Shown here: positions 1 to 10,961 of the stretch, one piece after another | Numbering within the stretch: the stretch's first letter is position 1 | How the letters are laid out: each line of letters starts with the position of its first letter | Origin: Exophiala sp. HKRS030 | Lineage: Eukaryota > Ascomycota > Eurotiomycetes > Chaetothyriales > Herpotrichiellaceae | Assembly (NCBI GenBank): GCA_023897205.1 | Contig: JAHWDD010000004.1 | Coordinates: 310,001-374,000, forward strand | Length of the DNA: 64,000 nt | Reading direction: 5' to 3' | The notes under the pieces: model-generated | Databases searched by the model: none | What the model saw: only the letters and a program-made list of their open reading frames with translations | Told to the model about the DNA's origin: nothing | Program-made: the position numbers and the translations under genes

Positions 1-1441
1 TCGGTCCATTCTGGGGATTTCGGCTTCCATTGCAGATAAGCGACCTTCTGTCGATCCTCCATCGTTACTGAATATGCCCAGTTCGCACCCAAGTGTTGTT
101 GCGGCGCCAAGTAACATCCATGACATCCTCTCCGATCTTTTAGCAGGCTCAAACACGTCCTCGCGCCAGCGGACCAGAGGTGTTTCATTGCTTGTCTGTC
201 GGCGTCGATGTCCCTAGTCTCAAAGTCGTGCAGTATCAATTCCGAATCCCAACCATCAGTATCAGGAGGAAAATGTATTGCTCGGGGGTGCCAATCAGAG
301 ATCAATATCAAACTCTCGATACTTCCTACCACGCGTGTTTTGGCAGTGGAATACTTCTCTTGTCCAAACATGATACGTCGAATGAGTGATTCAACATACT
401 GCCAAAGCTTATGATGGATGTAGTGACTGCGAGAGACGCCCCCGGCTCCGGGAGTACGAAGAATCTAGAAGCTATCATTAACAGGGTGCAACAAAGCATA
501 GGCTCCTTGCACACCAGATCAGTGTGAGCGTTATGTTGTCGGAAAAAGTCGAGAGATACAGGTGATAAAGGTGCCAGGTAGGTGTAATATCTAGACTCAA
601 TCTGTCAGGTTATCTGCGCCTGTTGTGATCGAAACAAGAGTCAGGGTTGGAGTTCGACATACAAGTCAAGATATGTGACTGCTTCTTGTGCTGTAAAATA
701 CCCCTGCCTTACGAAGCGAAATTTCTCCCACATATCCAGTGTCTCTTCATCAGGCTGTGATAGTGCCTTGAAATCAGGCCGAAACCTCATGTGCTTCCCA
801 AACTCTGGGATCATCTGAGGCTCGGCATCAGTTGGTCTCTGCAAAGGCGATGCGGGCGAACCGCCATGAACAGAATGAGCTGCATCAAACAAGACGTCTA
901 GCGCATCACCCGGTCTTGTCATAACCGTTGATATGACTCGATCAGATAGCTGCGTAGCACTCGCAGGACTCGCATTGGTGAGGCTCGTCCTTGGTGCAGC
1001 TAGATCCATAGTTGAAGGAAATCCTTCACCCTGCCCACGTTCACGGTTGACGTCGACTAGCACATTTCTTCCCTCGTTCGCGGGAGGGAGATTCAAGTCG
1101 TCGTTCGGAACGAGATCCTGTACGTCATGAACTTGCTGGCCTGGCTGTCCTCCCGGGTCATCCGGCGCATTATTGTCCTGGCTTGCTTGCGATACCCGGC
1201 TGGCAGGTTCTGAAGTTGAAGTATCTTTCCCAATAGCCCATTTTGGCGGAGCTCTGTGCCTGAAAGCTCTTCGATGGGCCTGAAAAAGGCAGTCGCGATG
1301 TTCACGACGGCACTTCGCGCATGGCGGTTCATTCTCAAGGACACACTTGACCTTGCGGGCCCGACATGCGTTGCAAGCCGCGTAACTTCGTCGGAACGTT
1401 ATCGCGCTGGGTGAAGAAGGAGTCGCATCCATGGTTCTCAT
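1..1441 (-). CDS. Zn(II)2Cys6 transcription factor, C-terminus cut by window edge, two frame breaks
   Basis: The N-terminus holds a Zn2Cys6 binuclear cluster, CNACRARKVKC then CAKCRREHRDC, with the canonical C-x2-C-x6-C-x7-C-x2-C-x6-C spacing, followed by a low-complexity linker. I chose the Met at 1441 because it sits about 20 residues before the cluster; the frame stays open upstream to 1705. An intron at 591-662 (GTATGT to CTAG) joins YLDL to YYTYLAPLSPV, the start of the fungal-specific middle homology region. After that the homology (MIASRFFVLP, then SRSHYIHHKLWQY, SDWHPRAIHFPPD, then VRWREDVFEPAKRSERMSW) can be followed to base 1 only by changing frame near 448-452 and again near 170-215. 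The first break sits in a short GG run; no intron fits either. It could be a decaying gene or an assembly indel. The target is unknown; the neighbours suggest it regulates the adjacent MFS and fusion genes. Confidence 0.8.
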
Positions 1442-1911
1442 ACTCGCTTCTTTCCTAGGTCCTTGACGATATCCTACATCAGACTTGCTCTCACATCGGG
1501 TAGTCAAGGAGTGGAGCGGAGACGTTACTTGGAGGGATAAACGCGGAGAAGAGAATATTCTGGGGTATTTAAAGTCATGCCGGCAAATTGGCGCGGGTCG
1601 ATGACGATTTTTTGCCAGAAGACTGAACCAATTAATGAGTCGGTAGTAATGCATCCTGGAAGTCGGCTCTCCGACTCGTCGGATTGGGACGTTTTTACTC
1701 TTCATGAAAATGCAGGAATGCTATCACCGTTCAGACGAGAGAAATTTTCGGTAAGGGGCTTTTCATTCAAACGTTCTCAGCGGCACTAATTAGATGACTA
1801 TCCAGGCTTATCGTAATCAACTACTCTGCAAACACGGCACGACTTTCTCGTCCCTGAAGCAAGGAAGTCCTTGCCACATACAATTGTGAGGACATATACC
1901 CCGGCAAACAC
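1442..1911. other. Intergenic, regulator promoter and MFS 3' end
   Basis: About 470 bases lie between the stop of the broken MFS gene and the chosen start of the edge regulator, both on the minus strand. They must carry the regulator's promoter. I see no separate gene here. Confidence 0.5.
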
Positions 1912-3538
1912 TCAATAGGCATATAACAGCCTAGCCTCATTGTTTGATTGTTTGATTCTTCTGTTCTCTCTCACAAGCAAGAATCTCAGCAGCCAGGCCA
2001 TTACAACGGCTGTGAAAGAGACTGCGGCACTCGCACTCATAGCAATCGTGTAGCGTGGAGCATCTGTCTTGGGCCAAAGATACTATCATAGCCTTCATTA
2101 GTCTCAGGCGGACACGCATAATGATTGGGAAACTTACGGCGGTCCAAATTTGAGACAAAGTTGCGAATGTGTTCACAATCGCCAGAGAGATGGCTTTCTT
2201 TTCCTTTGTTTGACCACAGGTAGCGGCCACCCATCCCAATATGATACTATGGCATGAATAGACACCAACGGAGAACAAACACATGGCGAAGTATCGAGCG
2301 CCGATGTTCAAAGTGGCACAGCCAGTAATGAAACCGACAATGGCGACAGCCTTTGCGATAGTAATGTGCCAAGTTCTTTCGTTCATTCGACCTGAATGGG
2401 TGGTTAGCTAGTAGCATGTACTGGGACGAAGAATAAAGCATACCAGAGTTCAGAGCCCATAGGATAGAAGCAACTCCTGCCAGGACATAAGGAGGGCATG
2501 TCAAGGCCACCGTCACTGTTCTGTCGTAATCCAAGGTCTCAATGACAGTCGGGAAGAAATTCTTGTATGCTCCAGCTGCAATGTGCATATGTTGCATCAC
2601 CACAAGAACCCAAAGGTTCTTATCTTTCAATGCTTCCAAGAAACCCTTCAAGGTGGTTGTGTGTGTTATGCGCTCGATAGTATCATTAGGATGCGACTAT
2701 GAGCGAGCTGTCGCTGTTCATGTGACAGCCATTTCGTCGTGAGAGGCTCGTCTGGCAAGACAAATGCGGCTGCAACGGACACCACGAAGGTTAGTATGCC
2801 CTGAATGATGAACAGCCATCTCCAACCACTGAGCCCCGCTGTTCCTCCCATCTCAAAGATGCCAATAGCGATAAGTCCTGCTACTTCGGTCGCTGTAAGG
2901 GCACCAGTGTATAGAATGGACATTCGAGAGGCAAGTTATTTGAGTGTATAGAAGGAGGAGAGCACATATAGTGCTCCTGGATAAAATGGTGCTTCCGTGA
3001 CTCCAAGGAAGAATCTCGACAACAAAAGACCAATGTAACCTTGGCTCACGGCCGTCAAAGTACTGACAACAGCCCATAGGGCCATACAGCCACTCATATA
3101 CCATGAGGCCTTACCCTGGTGATGAGCATTTCTGTTCGAGTCAGCACATTGAGATTCAACTTAGGAGCCAACAAGACTCCCTGCTGGGAACTTGGCCCAA
3201 GAGATACCCAACAAACAAGATCATCACACAGGTCTGGTATTGTGTAGAGGTGAGGCCAAGCTCTCTTTCCAAATGATCCAAGCGTGCAAGGGCGATGGCG
3301 TTTCGGTCGAGGTAGTTGAACACGTACATGATCCATAATGTCGGCATGATAAAGAGGTCAAGTCTCTTCACGAGCTTGATCTCGAAGGATCAACCTTAGC
3401 ATGTGCCCCTGCGTAGTCAAGTTGGACATTTTCATCTTCGGCCAGAGATTCTTTGTGGAATACCTGGCTTTTGTCGACGTCCATGTCGTCAGCAATATGA
3501 TGGCCTTGCCGATTCTGTTCCATAGAGGGGTTCTGCAT
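1912..3538 (-). pseudogene. Allantoate-permease-type MFS transporter, multiply broken
   Basis: Reading from the ATG at 3538, pieces in all frames line up with one anion:cation symporter (DAL5/TNA1-type). They are, in order: the first membrane helix (FIMPTLWIMYVFNYLDRNAI), LFVGYLLGQVPS, MLITRVRP, WYMSGCMALWAVVSTLTAV, RFFLGVTEAPFYPGALY, GWRWLFIIQG, and KNFFPTVIETLDYDRT. Lesions: a frame break near 3381-3388; loss of an expected splice donor near 3176-3186, although the branch point and CAG acceptor remain; a frame break near 3101-3110; an in-frame TAA at 2936-2938 replacing the Glu of the usual RKELA motif; and a frame break near 2685-2692. The last two introns (2392-2443, 2083-2137) and the last two exons look intact, ending at the stop 1912-1914. 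Some single-base breaks could be sequencing error, but a nonsense codon plus a lost donor argue for real decay. An intact form would be a carrier of small organic anions at the plasma membrane. Confidence 0.75.
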
Positions 3539-4285
3539 GGCTGAGTGCTCACACTTGGTCAGAGTGTGACAAGTCCTGTATAATATGAGAAGGCTGGTAG
3601 AAGAAGTAGGGATTTGAGCAGCTTGGAGCTGTGAGTGTCAATCGAAGAGAGCAAACATGTATATATACATGTCCAACAAACTCCAAATCTGCATGCGATT
3701 GAAGCATCGAGCCGAAGGGCTACACTCCGCAATATCCTCCCCACAGTCTTTCATCCAGAATGCGGGATACAGGAAAGTCACATTGAGACCAGTGGTCATT
3801 ACCCAACCGATAGCAATCATTACTATCCGAAGTCTTGGCTATACCCGAGATACGATAAACTACCCCGGACTCGGGTGGTGACGGTCGTTAGTTCTCAGTT
3901 CTGCTATGCCCGCGTTGGCCCGTGAAGCCGACCGGGTAGTCGCGCGAATGGATTGATATTGCATTGTAATGGCGCGTCGGTCCGCATAATGCCGTTGGAC
4001 AACATGGACAAAACGGTCATTTGGTTCGATATCTCGTGGCCATAGGTTGATGAAGCACTCACTCGTCTCCACTTGATGCCTGCTTGTAGGAATGTAGCGA
4101 ATTTGCACAGGTTTCAGCCGAGCGCTTTTCCTGCGATATCGGATTAGGTTGCACTCCTGATACTGAGTCGTAGACCCTTTTTCTCACTTGGAATGGACTC
4201 GCATTTCTGTCACTTTGATATTTCGGTGAAGTGAATGGTGCAGGGCCGTCAGAAGTACATGGCACTGAGTACATAAGGAAGACAA
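3539..4285. promoter_or_regulatory. Divergent promoter between MFS pseudogene and LeuB-LeuCD fusion
   Basis: These 747 bases separate two divergent starts, ATG 3538 on the minus strand and ATG 4286 on the plus strand. Shared control is likely from the layout. Two GC-rich paired-triplet motifs occur: CCG-N4-CGG at 3865-3874 and CCG-N2-CGG at 3928-3935. No convincing ORF lies here. Confidence 0.55.
3865..3874. promoter_or_regulatory. CCG-N4-CGG site, Leu3-type geometry
   Basis: The decamer CCGGACTCGG is an everted CCG/CGG pair with a four-base spacer. That is the spacing known for the Zn2Cys6 leucine regulator Leu3 (consensus CCGGNNCCGG); the inner bases differ from the consensus. It lies about 410 bases upstream of a gene with isopropylmalate dehydrogenase and isomerase domains. 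Binding is inferred only. Confidence 0.4.
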
Positions 4286-7200
4286 ATGTCAAGTGTAGCG
4301 ATGGAGTTTGGGTCTTCAATTCAATCATATCAGATCGCTCTCCTTCCCGGTGATGGCTTTGGCCCCGAGCTATCCAAGTACGCAAAGCAAATCTTGAAAT
4401 CCATCAACCGCGTTCGCAAACAGCGTCTGTCGTTGAAAATATCGGATCATCCCTTCGGCGCCAATGCCATTGATCAAGGGCATCAACCACTCCCAACAGA
4501 CACCCTCCAAGCATGTCAAAAAGCAGATGCTGTGCTACTCTGTGGCCTTGACCTTTGGAACACAAAGTTAGGGCGCAGGCCAGAAAAGGCTCTCCTGGAT
4601 CTAAGAAGCCAGTTAGGAGTCTATGCAAATATCAGGAGACTTAGCTTTGTGACGCCAAATCTGACACGAATGAGCTCATTCTTGCCTGAGCTTGTACAAG
4701 ATCTCGATATCACGTTCGTTCGTGACCTCACTGGCGGCGTGTACTATGGGACTCGAAAAGAAAGCTCTGGGCCTAACGAGGCGGCAATCGATACCACCGA
4801 ATACTTGCCAGAACAAGTGGAAAGGCTTGCACGATGGGCTGGAGAGTACGCCATGAAACACACACCTCCGAAACCTGTTCATTCGGTTGATAAGGCAAAT
4901 GTCATGGCCACATCTCGCTTGTGGCGTTCGGTTGTCTCAAGAATATTTCAGCAAGAATACCCCCTCGTTCCTCTTCAACATGTCTTGGTGGATAATGCAG
5001 CCATGTTACTCTCCAAGAGGCCAACAGCTCTCAATGGGATCATTCTGACCGAGAACATGTTCGGCGATATCCTCTCGGATCAGGTGGCTGGAATCACTGG
5101 GGCGATTCACATACATTCCTCGGCCGCGGTCGGGGCCCTTCCAGGTCGAGGCGACAGGGCACACCTGGGATGTTTGAACCATTCCAATTGACAACTACGG
5201 GCCTCAAATCGGCCAACCCGATATGCATAATTGATGCTATAGCGTCAATGTTCAATCTCTCGCTTGGACTTGAAGCAGATGCAGCCGCAATAAGGGAGTG
5301 TCTGCGCAGAACGTTGGACCTACCTGAGAATATTGGACAGGATCTTCTTACAACAGACTTAGGTGGCAGTGAAACGCCAGAACGCTTCTTTGAAAGCTTC
5401 CTCCACAACTTGGATTTTCACTTGGAAGCGGTAAATTCTGCCGAGCGAGAAGAAAACAGGCTATCAGTGCCGACAGAAGACCACGGCCTTTCCTCTCGGC
5501 CGATGAATTTGATTGAGAAGATTCTCACAAACGCAGCAATTGGCCTCCAAAAGCCTGAGGTTGAACCGGGAGATATGCTCTGTGTCAAGGTAGATTGGAC
5601 AATCACATCAGAACTTCTATGGGCCGGCATGGACAAAACATACGAGCAGATGAACAGACCTCGCATCCACCGAAACGATAGACTTTGGTTGGCTGTGGAC
5701 CATACTGTCGATCCACGGACAATGAATCTACCAAAACAACGAAGTCTTGTCGAGAAAGCGGAGAAATTTAGAGAAGAAGCCAAAATCATTGACTATCTAC
5801 CCCGAACACAAGTATCATGCACACCGACTTTACTCGAGGCCGAGCACAGCCAGGTCATATCATCGCGGGTAGTGACTCGCATACATGCTCCGCTGGAAGT
5901 ATGGGTGCGTTTGCGGTTGGATTTGGAGCGGCTGATGTGGTTATGCCAATGGTCACAGGAGAAACCTGGTTTCGAGTGCCAGAGGTATGTCGGATCAATT
6001 TCGTGGGCAAGCTTTGCTTCGGTATAACGGGCAAGGACGTTATTCTTCACATCCTGGGTCTTTTCAAGCGAAACACAATTGCATTTCAGCGGGCGGTTGA
6101 ATATGGTGGGCCAAGCTTGGAGGAATTGTCAATGGACTCTCGGTTTGCAATCGCTAACATGACCACTGAATTCGGCGGCATGGGTGCCTGCTTCGAGGCG
6201 GATCAGACCACAGCCGGTTGGATATCGAAAAGGCGATTGTCTCGACACAAAAACCGGGGTTATACTTCAGGGCTGATAGAGGTGCTAGATACGCAGAAGA
6301 GCGCACGATTGACCTGTCAAAAGTGACGGTTACAATTGCGCTATATCCCAATCCCGATGATGTGGTACCAATTAATGAAAGAGCCGGCATGAAGCTTGAC
6401 GGTTGTTTCATAGGTGCGTGTACGACGACCGAGGAGGAGCTGATATTTGCGGCTTTGGTCCTCGAAGCTGGACTTCGAATGGGCATGTTGCCGAAACCTG
6501 GCAAGAAAAGAAGGGTGACTCCTGGTAGCTTGGTCATAATCTCAAACCTGAAAAAGTTGGGATTGTTGGAAATTTATGAACGCGCAGGATTCGAAGTCGG
6601 AGCTCCTGGATGCTCATACTGTGTCGGAATCAATGATGTTGATGTCGCCGGAGTTGGCGAGGTTTGGCTTTCATCACAGAACAGGAATTTCAGAAACCGC
6701 ATGGGAAAAGGTAGTCTTGGAAATGTGACTTCTGCAGCTGCCGTTGCGGCGTCGAGTTTCGACATGGAGGTGACAGATCCCAGATTTTTGGTTGAAAGGA
6801 TTGACATGAACCGCCTGAACGTATTGAACAAGGCTATGAGGAGAGAGGTTCTGGGGATGCCTGAAGTCGTTGAGCCTAGGCCTCTTCTGGTAACGGATTC
6901 CAACTCACACCAGGGGGTGACACGACTCCCAAACAACAAAAACGAGACCACATCGGTACCCAAGCCTCGGCAGGACAGAATCATCAGTGCGAAGATCCAA
7001 CGTTTCAAAGACAACGTTGACACGTAAGTGACATATCAAGCTGACACGGATCTCAGCACGTCCATTTACTGACCACCAAATCAACAACAGTGACGCTATC
7101 ATTCCTGCCGAGTTCATGCCTGGGGTCGACAATGCCGACCTTGGGAGTCATTGTTTCGAGTACTTCCGTCCAGAGTTTCGCTCGAGAGCATCTGAAGGTG

Positions 7201-7811
7201 CAAGAATTATGTAGGTGCGCTTTCCCAACGATGACCGCACCTTGGCTAATCATATACCACGCAGCGTTGCGGATCATGGCTTTGGCAGCGGTTCATCGCG
7301 CGAAGATGCTGTTCGCGCTCTGCAAGGAGCAGGAATATTGGCGGTAATTGCTCGAGGATTCGCGTTTATCTGTAAGTGGTCTCTAGTCATGTGAATTTGT
7401 AGTATCATGCCGTTGAGTCGAGGTTTGGATCCTTGCTGACTGAGAAATGAAGATGAGAGAAATCAGTTGAACATGGGCTTGTACAACGTTACACTGGATG
7501 ACGACGATTTCTACGACCATGCCATGGAAGGTGGATTAATCACCATTGACAAAGACAACAAGGTCATAACTCTGGAGAATATTGATGGCATAGCGGGGAA
7601 CGACAGAACTTACCGATACCGCAAAACACCTATTGAAGACAATCTTCTGAACTCAGGAGGTGTGATAGCCTTGTATGGGCTGCATGGAAACAATATCTTT
7701 CGTGCCATAACGCGGACATCGCCCATTCCACGGTCGGGAGGGTGCCATCAATCAGATGTTGATGAACTACCCTTTGAGTCGAAAATCGCAAAGGACGTGC
7801 TAGCCTGGTAG
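4286..7811 (+). CDS. Fused isopropylmalate dehydrogenase-like (LeuB) + isopropylmalate isomerase-like (LeuC+LeuD), three frame breaks
   Basis: Domain 1 (about residues 10-380) is LeuB-like: LLPGDGFGPE, RRPEKALLDLR, VRDLTGGVYYG with the catalytic Tyr, VDKANVM with the catalytic Lys, and MFGDILSD with the metal-binding Asp residues. Without a stop it runs through a linker into an aconitase-family large subunit (from about residue 405): AVDHTVDPRT, AGSDSHTCSAGSMGAF, FIGACTTTEE and PGCSYCVGIN carry the Cys ligands of a 4Fe-4S cluster. The small-subunit swivel domain follows: VDTDAIIPAEFMPG, FGSGSSREDAVRAL. Introns at 7024-7090, 7211-7264 and 7372-7452 join in phase. The frame changes near 5155-5170, 5790-5817 and 6256-6259 (a G run), so the product, about 1,107 aa, is not open in this sequence. 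The ORF at 5170-6027 alone spans the LeuB end and the LeuC start, so the fusion does not depend on repairing the breaks. Expected activity: isomerisation and oxidative decarboxylation of a 2-alkylmalate; the substrate is unknown. Confidence 0.8.
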
Positions 7812-8485
7812 TGTGGCTAATGTGAGGGCTATCGGAATGTCGAGTTCTGCTCCTTTCTAAACTCTGATTGTGGTCGAAGATATGGGACTGGACAGGGAGA
7901 AGTTAAACTATTCATTGGTTGTCTTCAACTTCATCTCTAGGTTGGATGAAGTGCGGAATTTAGCCTCCTACCCCACCGAGTAGCATGAATAGCCACTCTG
8001 GCGGAAGAACTGACTCCGGGAATCGATAAACAAAGACCTTCACGGGTCATAAACCTTGGAAATGCCTCAATCGTGCTTCTGTAGCGTTTGAACAAAGCCA
8101 TTAGGTTGATATCCTGATGCATTGATCCCGCTATCAAACAATCCAACCACATGGATGCCGCCTTCAACGCCATCAACACCATGCGGGTTGACGACATGCC
8201 AAGGCTGAATGCAGTGGATGCCAGTCGTTTCTCAGCTGGACCAAAATTCCATGCATTAGCCAATCACTGGCGGGACCTTAGGTTCAAGTCTGCCTCGAAT
8301 ACGAGCTATCTACTGCCCAACCCAGTTTGTGAACACATGTACATGCAGAAGCTACGAGATAGCGGCAGCCTGACGGAGACGATGGATCAAATATATAAGA
8401 TGATACCAACATTTCTTCTCCCAGACAAGCTCACGGTGCTTCTCATATCAATCTCTTTACTCAAAACGCTAAATCGGACACCAAC
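7812..8485. other. Intergenic, no supported gene
   Basis: The 674 bases between the fusion gene and the Clr5-domain gene hold overlapping open frames of 108-112 codons on both strands (7937-8263 minus, 8151-8489 plus). Neither resembles a family I know, and neither has a plausible gene structure. The right part should contain the promoter of the Clr5-domain gene. Confidence 0.45.
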
Positions 8486-10961
8486 ATGATACCCAACAGT
8501 CACCAAGGATGGGCAACTCCTCAAGGATGGGAGGCCCACAGAGCCATCATCACATCCATGTATTCGACCATGACTTTGAATGAATTAATGAGAAAGATGA
8601 GGCAAAGATACCATTTCAACGCCACGTATGCAGCCCACGCTTCAAGGACTTTGAGTAATGCGAAATTCTCACCAAACTCTCCAGGACAAAGCAGTACAAA
8701 ACCCAGTTCAAAGATTGGGGGCTGGCCAAATATGTCAAAAGCGCTGATATCCTCGATGCAGTCCAAGATGTGAGTCGGAGGGAGGAGCTCCTGGATCAAT
8801 CGAGTGATTTGATCGTCCGTGATCAGAAGGTTACTCCGACAAAGTTGAAACGACATATGAGGCGGAATTCAGCGTTGAAAACCCTTTTGAACAAGAGGAA
8901 CGCAATCAACAGACATGCTGTCGCGAGTGACGGTGTAATGTCATCTTCGACAGAACGTCCGGCCAATAGCAGAAAGGAGCAAGTCAGTTCCAACACATCT
9001 TGTTTTGGCAATTCCGTCTGCCTTCGATGCAATCTCCTCGGTCTCATCGTGAGTGTCAAGAATGAAACCTGCATACAAGCATCCAGTTGCTAAACTCATC
9101 TTCACAGTGCCAAAGGGAAGCCAGCGGCAATGTCTGCGTTTGTTGTCTTGGACTCGCCAGATATCACCAGGAACAAACAGTCCTGGCATTCTCAGATTGC
9201 ATCAGAACGTCGCTATCAGATGTTGACATCTTTGCCGATGGTGAGACTCATGGCCCGAGACTAATCCATCACGATCCATTACTAATGTCGAGTACGCTAG
9301 GCGCTCCTTCAGCCCATCTCCATCACCAAGTCTGGCAGAAAAGCTCGAGTCTCAGTCATCACCAGATCACTCTATCGTTCGACGTGAAATGGGAGCTACC
9401 CACCCTGGCATCAGGCATCGTCGACTGGTTGACAGACCCTAGTAACTCGAAAGACAGTAAAGTGGGCACGCTCTGCTCTCCAGAATTTCTACAACTCGTC
9501 TCGAAAACTCTCGACATGAACACGGCGACGATATTCCAGCGCATGCTCTACGCTATCTCTCTGGCTCGAGCTCCATGGAGACGATCCCGATGCCAACGAG
9601 GAGGTGTCACCCGAGACCATGAGAGACGTGGGTCTTTAGCCGGACATTATTTCTTGAGGATCTTGCAAAGACAGCTTGAGCCACAGAATCTTCGTGTGAT
9701 GTCCAAGACTGCCGCAGAAGCATATTTTCTTCTCACCTTTGGGTCGTTACTCAGTGCACACTACACCGTCCAGCGAGCAGAGTACGCTTTGATGCCGAGA
9801 GATGATGGCTCAGCAGACGAGAGTCCCCAGAAGACCATCTTTGAAGCGAAACAAGAGCACCTATGTTGTATGCTAGCACATTACCTTGTCTTCTTCGCGT
9901 CGAGGCTGGGACTTGGTATTGCGAGTCATGTGCAAAAGAGCTTGATTGACTCTTCATTATCGCAATGGATGACGAAAGGCATGTATTCGTGGAACACAGT
10001 TCGGCACAAATACACGACAGTCCCTGAGCCTGGTGCGAACGACCTCTCCGCTGAGATCGAAGAAGATTCTGCAACATTATTTGACTGGAACGAGGCTTCG
10101 GTTCGTATTGGAAATCACTCTGCAGACCATGGCGTCCTCAACGAAAAGCATGGAGACAAGAACTACGAATATGAAGATCTATGGTCCAAGATGCGCCGAC
10201 GTCATATACTTTGTGAACCGAATCTCCACCAAAACACTCCATCTTCAGAGCTCGACAAGTATGGTCAGCAACTCTCAACGAGAAGAAATGACCTCGAAGA
10301 GCATCTCATACGGATGCGTAGTCAACAGCAATATGGTCCATTCGATGAATCCTGGGGTTGGCTGTGCTCTCCGGCACTCACCGGTTCGAGGAGATCCTAT
10401 ATTTTTGGAAGCATCAGCAACAGGAACAGGAACAGCGTTGCTTCATCTACTTATAGCACACCCGCCGAGCTCTGCGAAAGATTTCCATCCTCACGACGGC
10501 ATCTCGCCTGCCACTTCTACAAAGAAGACCCTCCCCGCCACAGACCGCCGCGATATTCACCGACATGGTACAACGACGAACCAGACATGTCGAGACTCTG
10601 CATTCTCTGCAATTCAGAACTAAGCCGCTTCACCAGTAGCAGTAGTAGTAGAAGGAGAGGAAGAAGAGGAAGAAGCAGAGGAAGAGTAACGGGAATGATG
10701 CAGAAGCCGCCGCCGACCCCTTCCTCGGGCTACGATGCTCGCTGGCGTGTACTGGAGCAATTCTGCGATAGCTGCCAGGATCTGTATAGTTATGAGGACC
10801 TGCAGCTCGCGTGTCGGGATGAAGATTCGTGGATGGACGATGAAATCATGCCAATGCAGGAGGTGCTGGCAGCAGACGACGACGATGACGACGGCGACGA
10901 CGACGGCGGCGGCGGCGGCGGGGGATTCGATCCGGGGATCTTGTCGAATGGATTGGTTTGA
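8486..10961 (+). CDS. Clr5-domain protein, about 785 aa
   Basis: The N-terminus carries a Clr5 domain: WEAHRAIITSMYSTMTLNEL, then after an intron KQYKTQFKDWGLAKYV. This domain is common at the N-terminus of large fungal proteins of unknown role, and is named after a fission-yeast silencing factor. Introns at 8626-8684 and 9049-9107 restore frame. The second joins two Cys pairs (CLRC, then CVCC) into a possible metal-binding segment. The C-terminus is low complexity: Arg-rich with Ser runs near 10640-10690, then an Asp run and a Gly run at about 10876-10925 encoded by GAC/GGC repeats. Between about 9555 and 9655 the current frame is unusually Arg-rich, while the next frame reads an acidic, more protein-like HGDDPDANEEVSPETMRDVG. 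A pair of compensating single-base indels is therefore possible. Function is unknown; nuclear location is a guess from the family. Confidence 0.75.

Noticed and set aside
7937..8489. Overlapping 108- and 112-codon ORFs on opposite strands
   Set aside because: Neither matches a family nor shows splice structure; they shadow each other in the promoter of the Clr5-domain gene.
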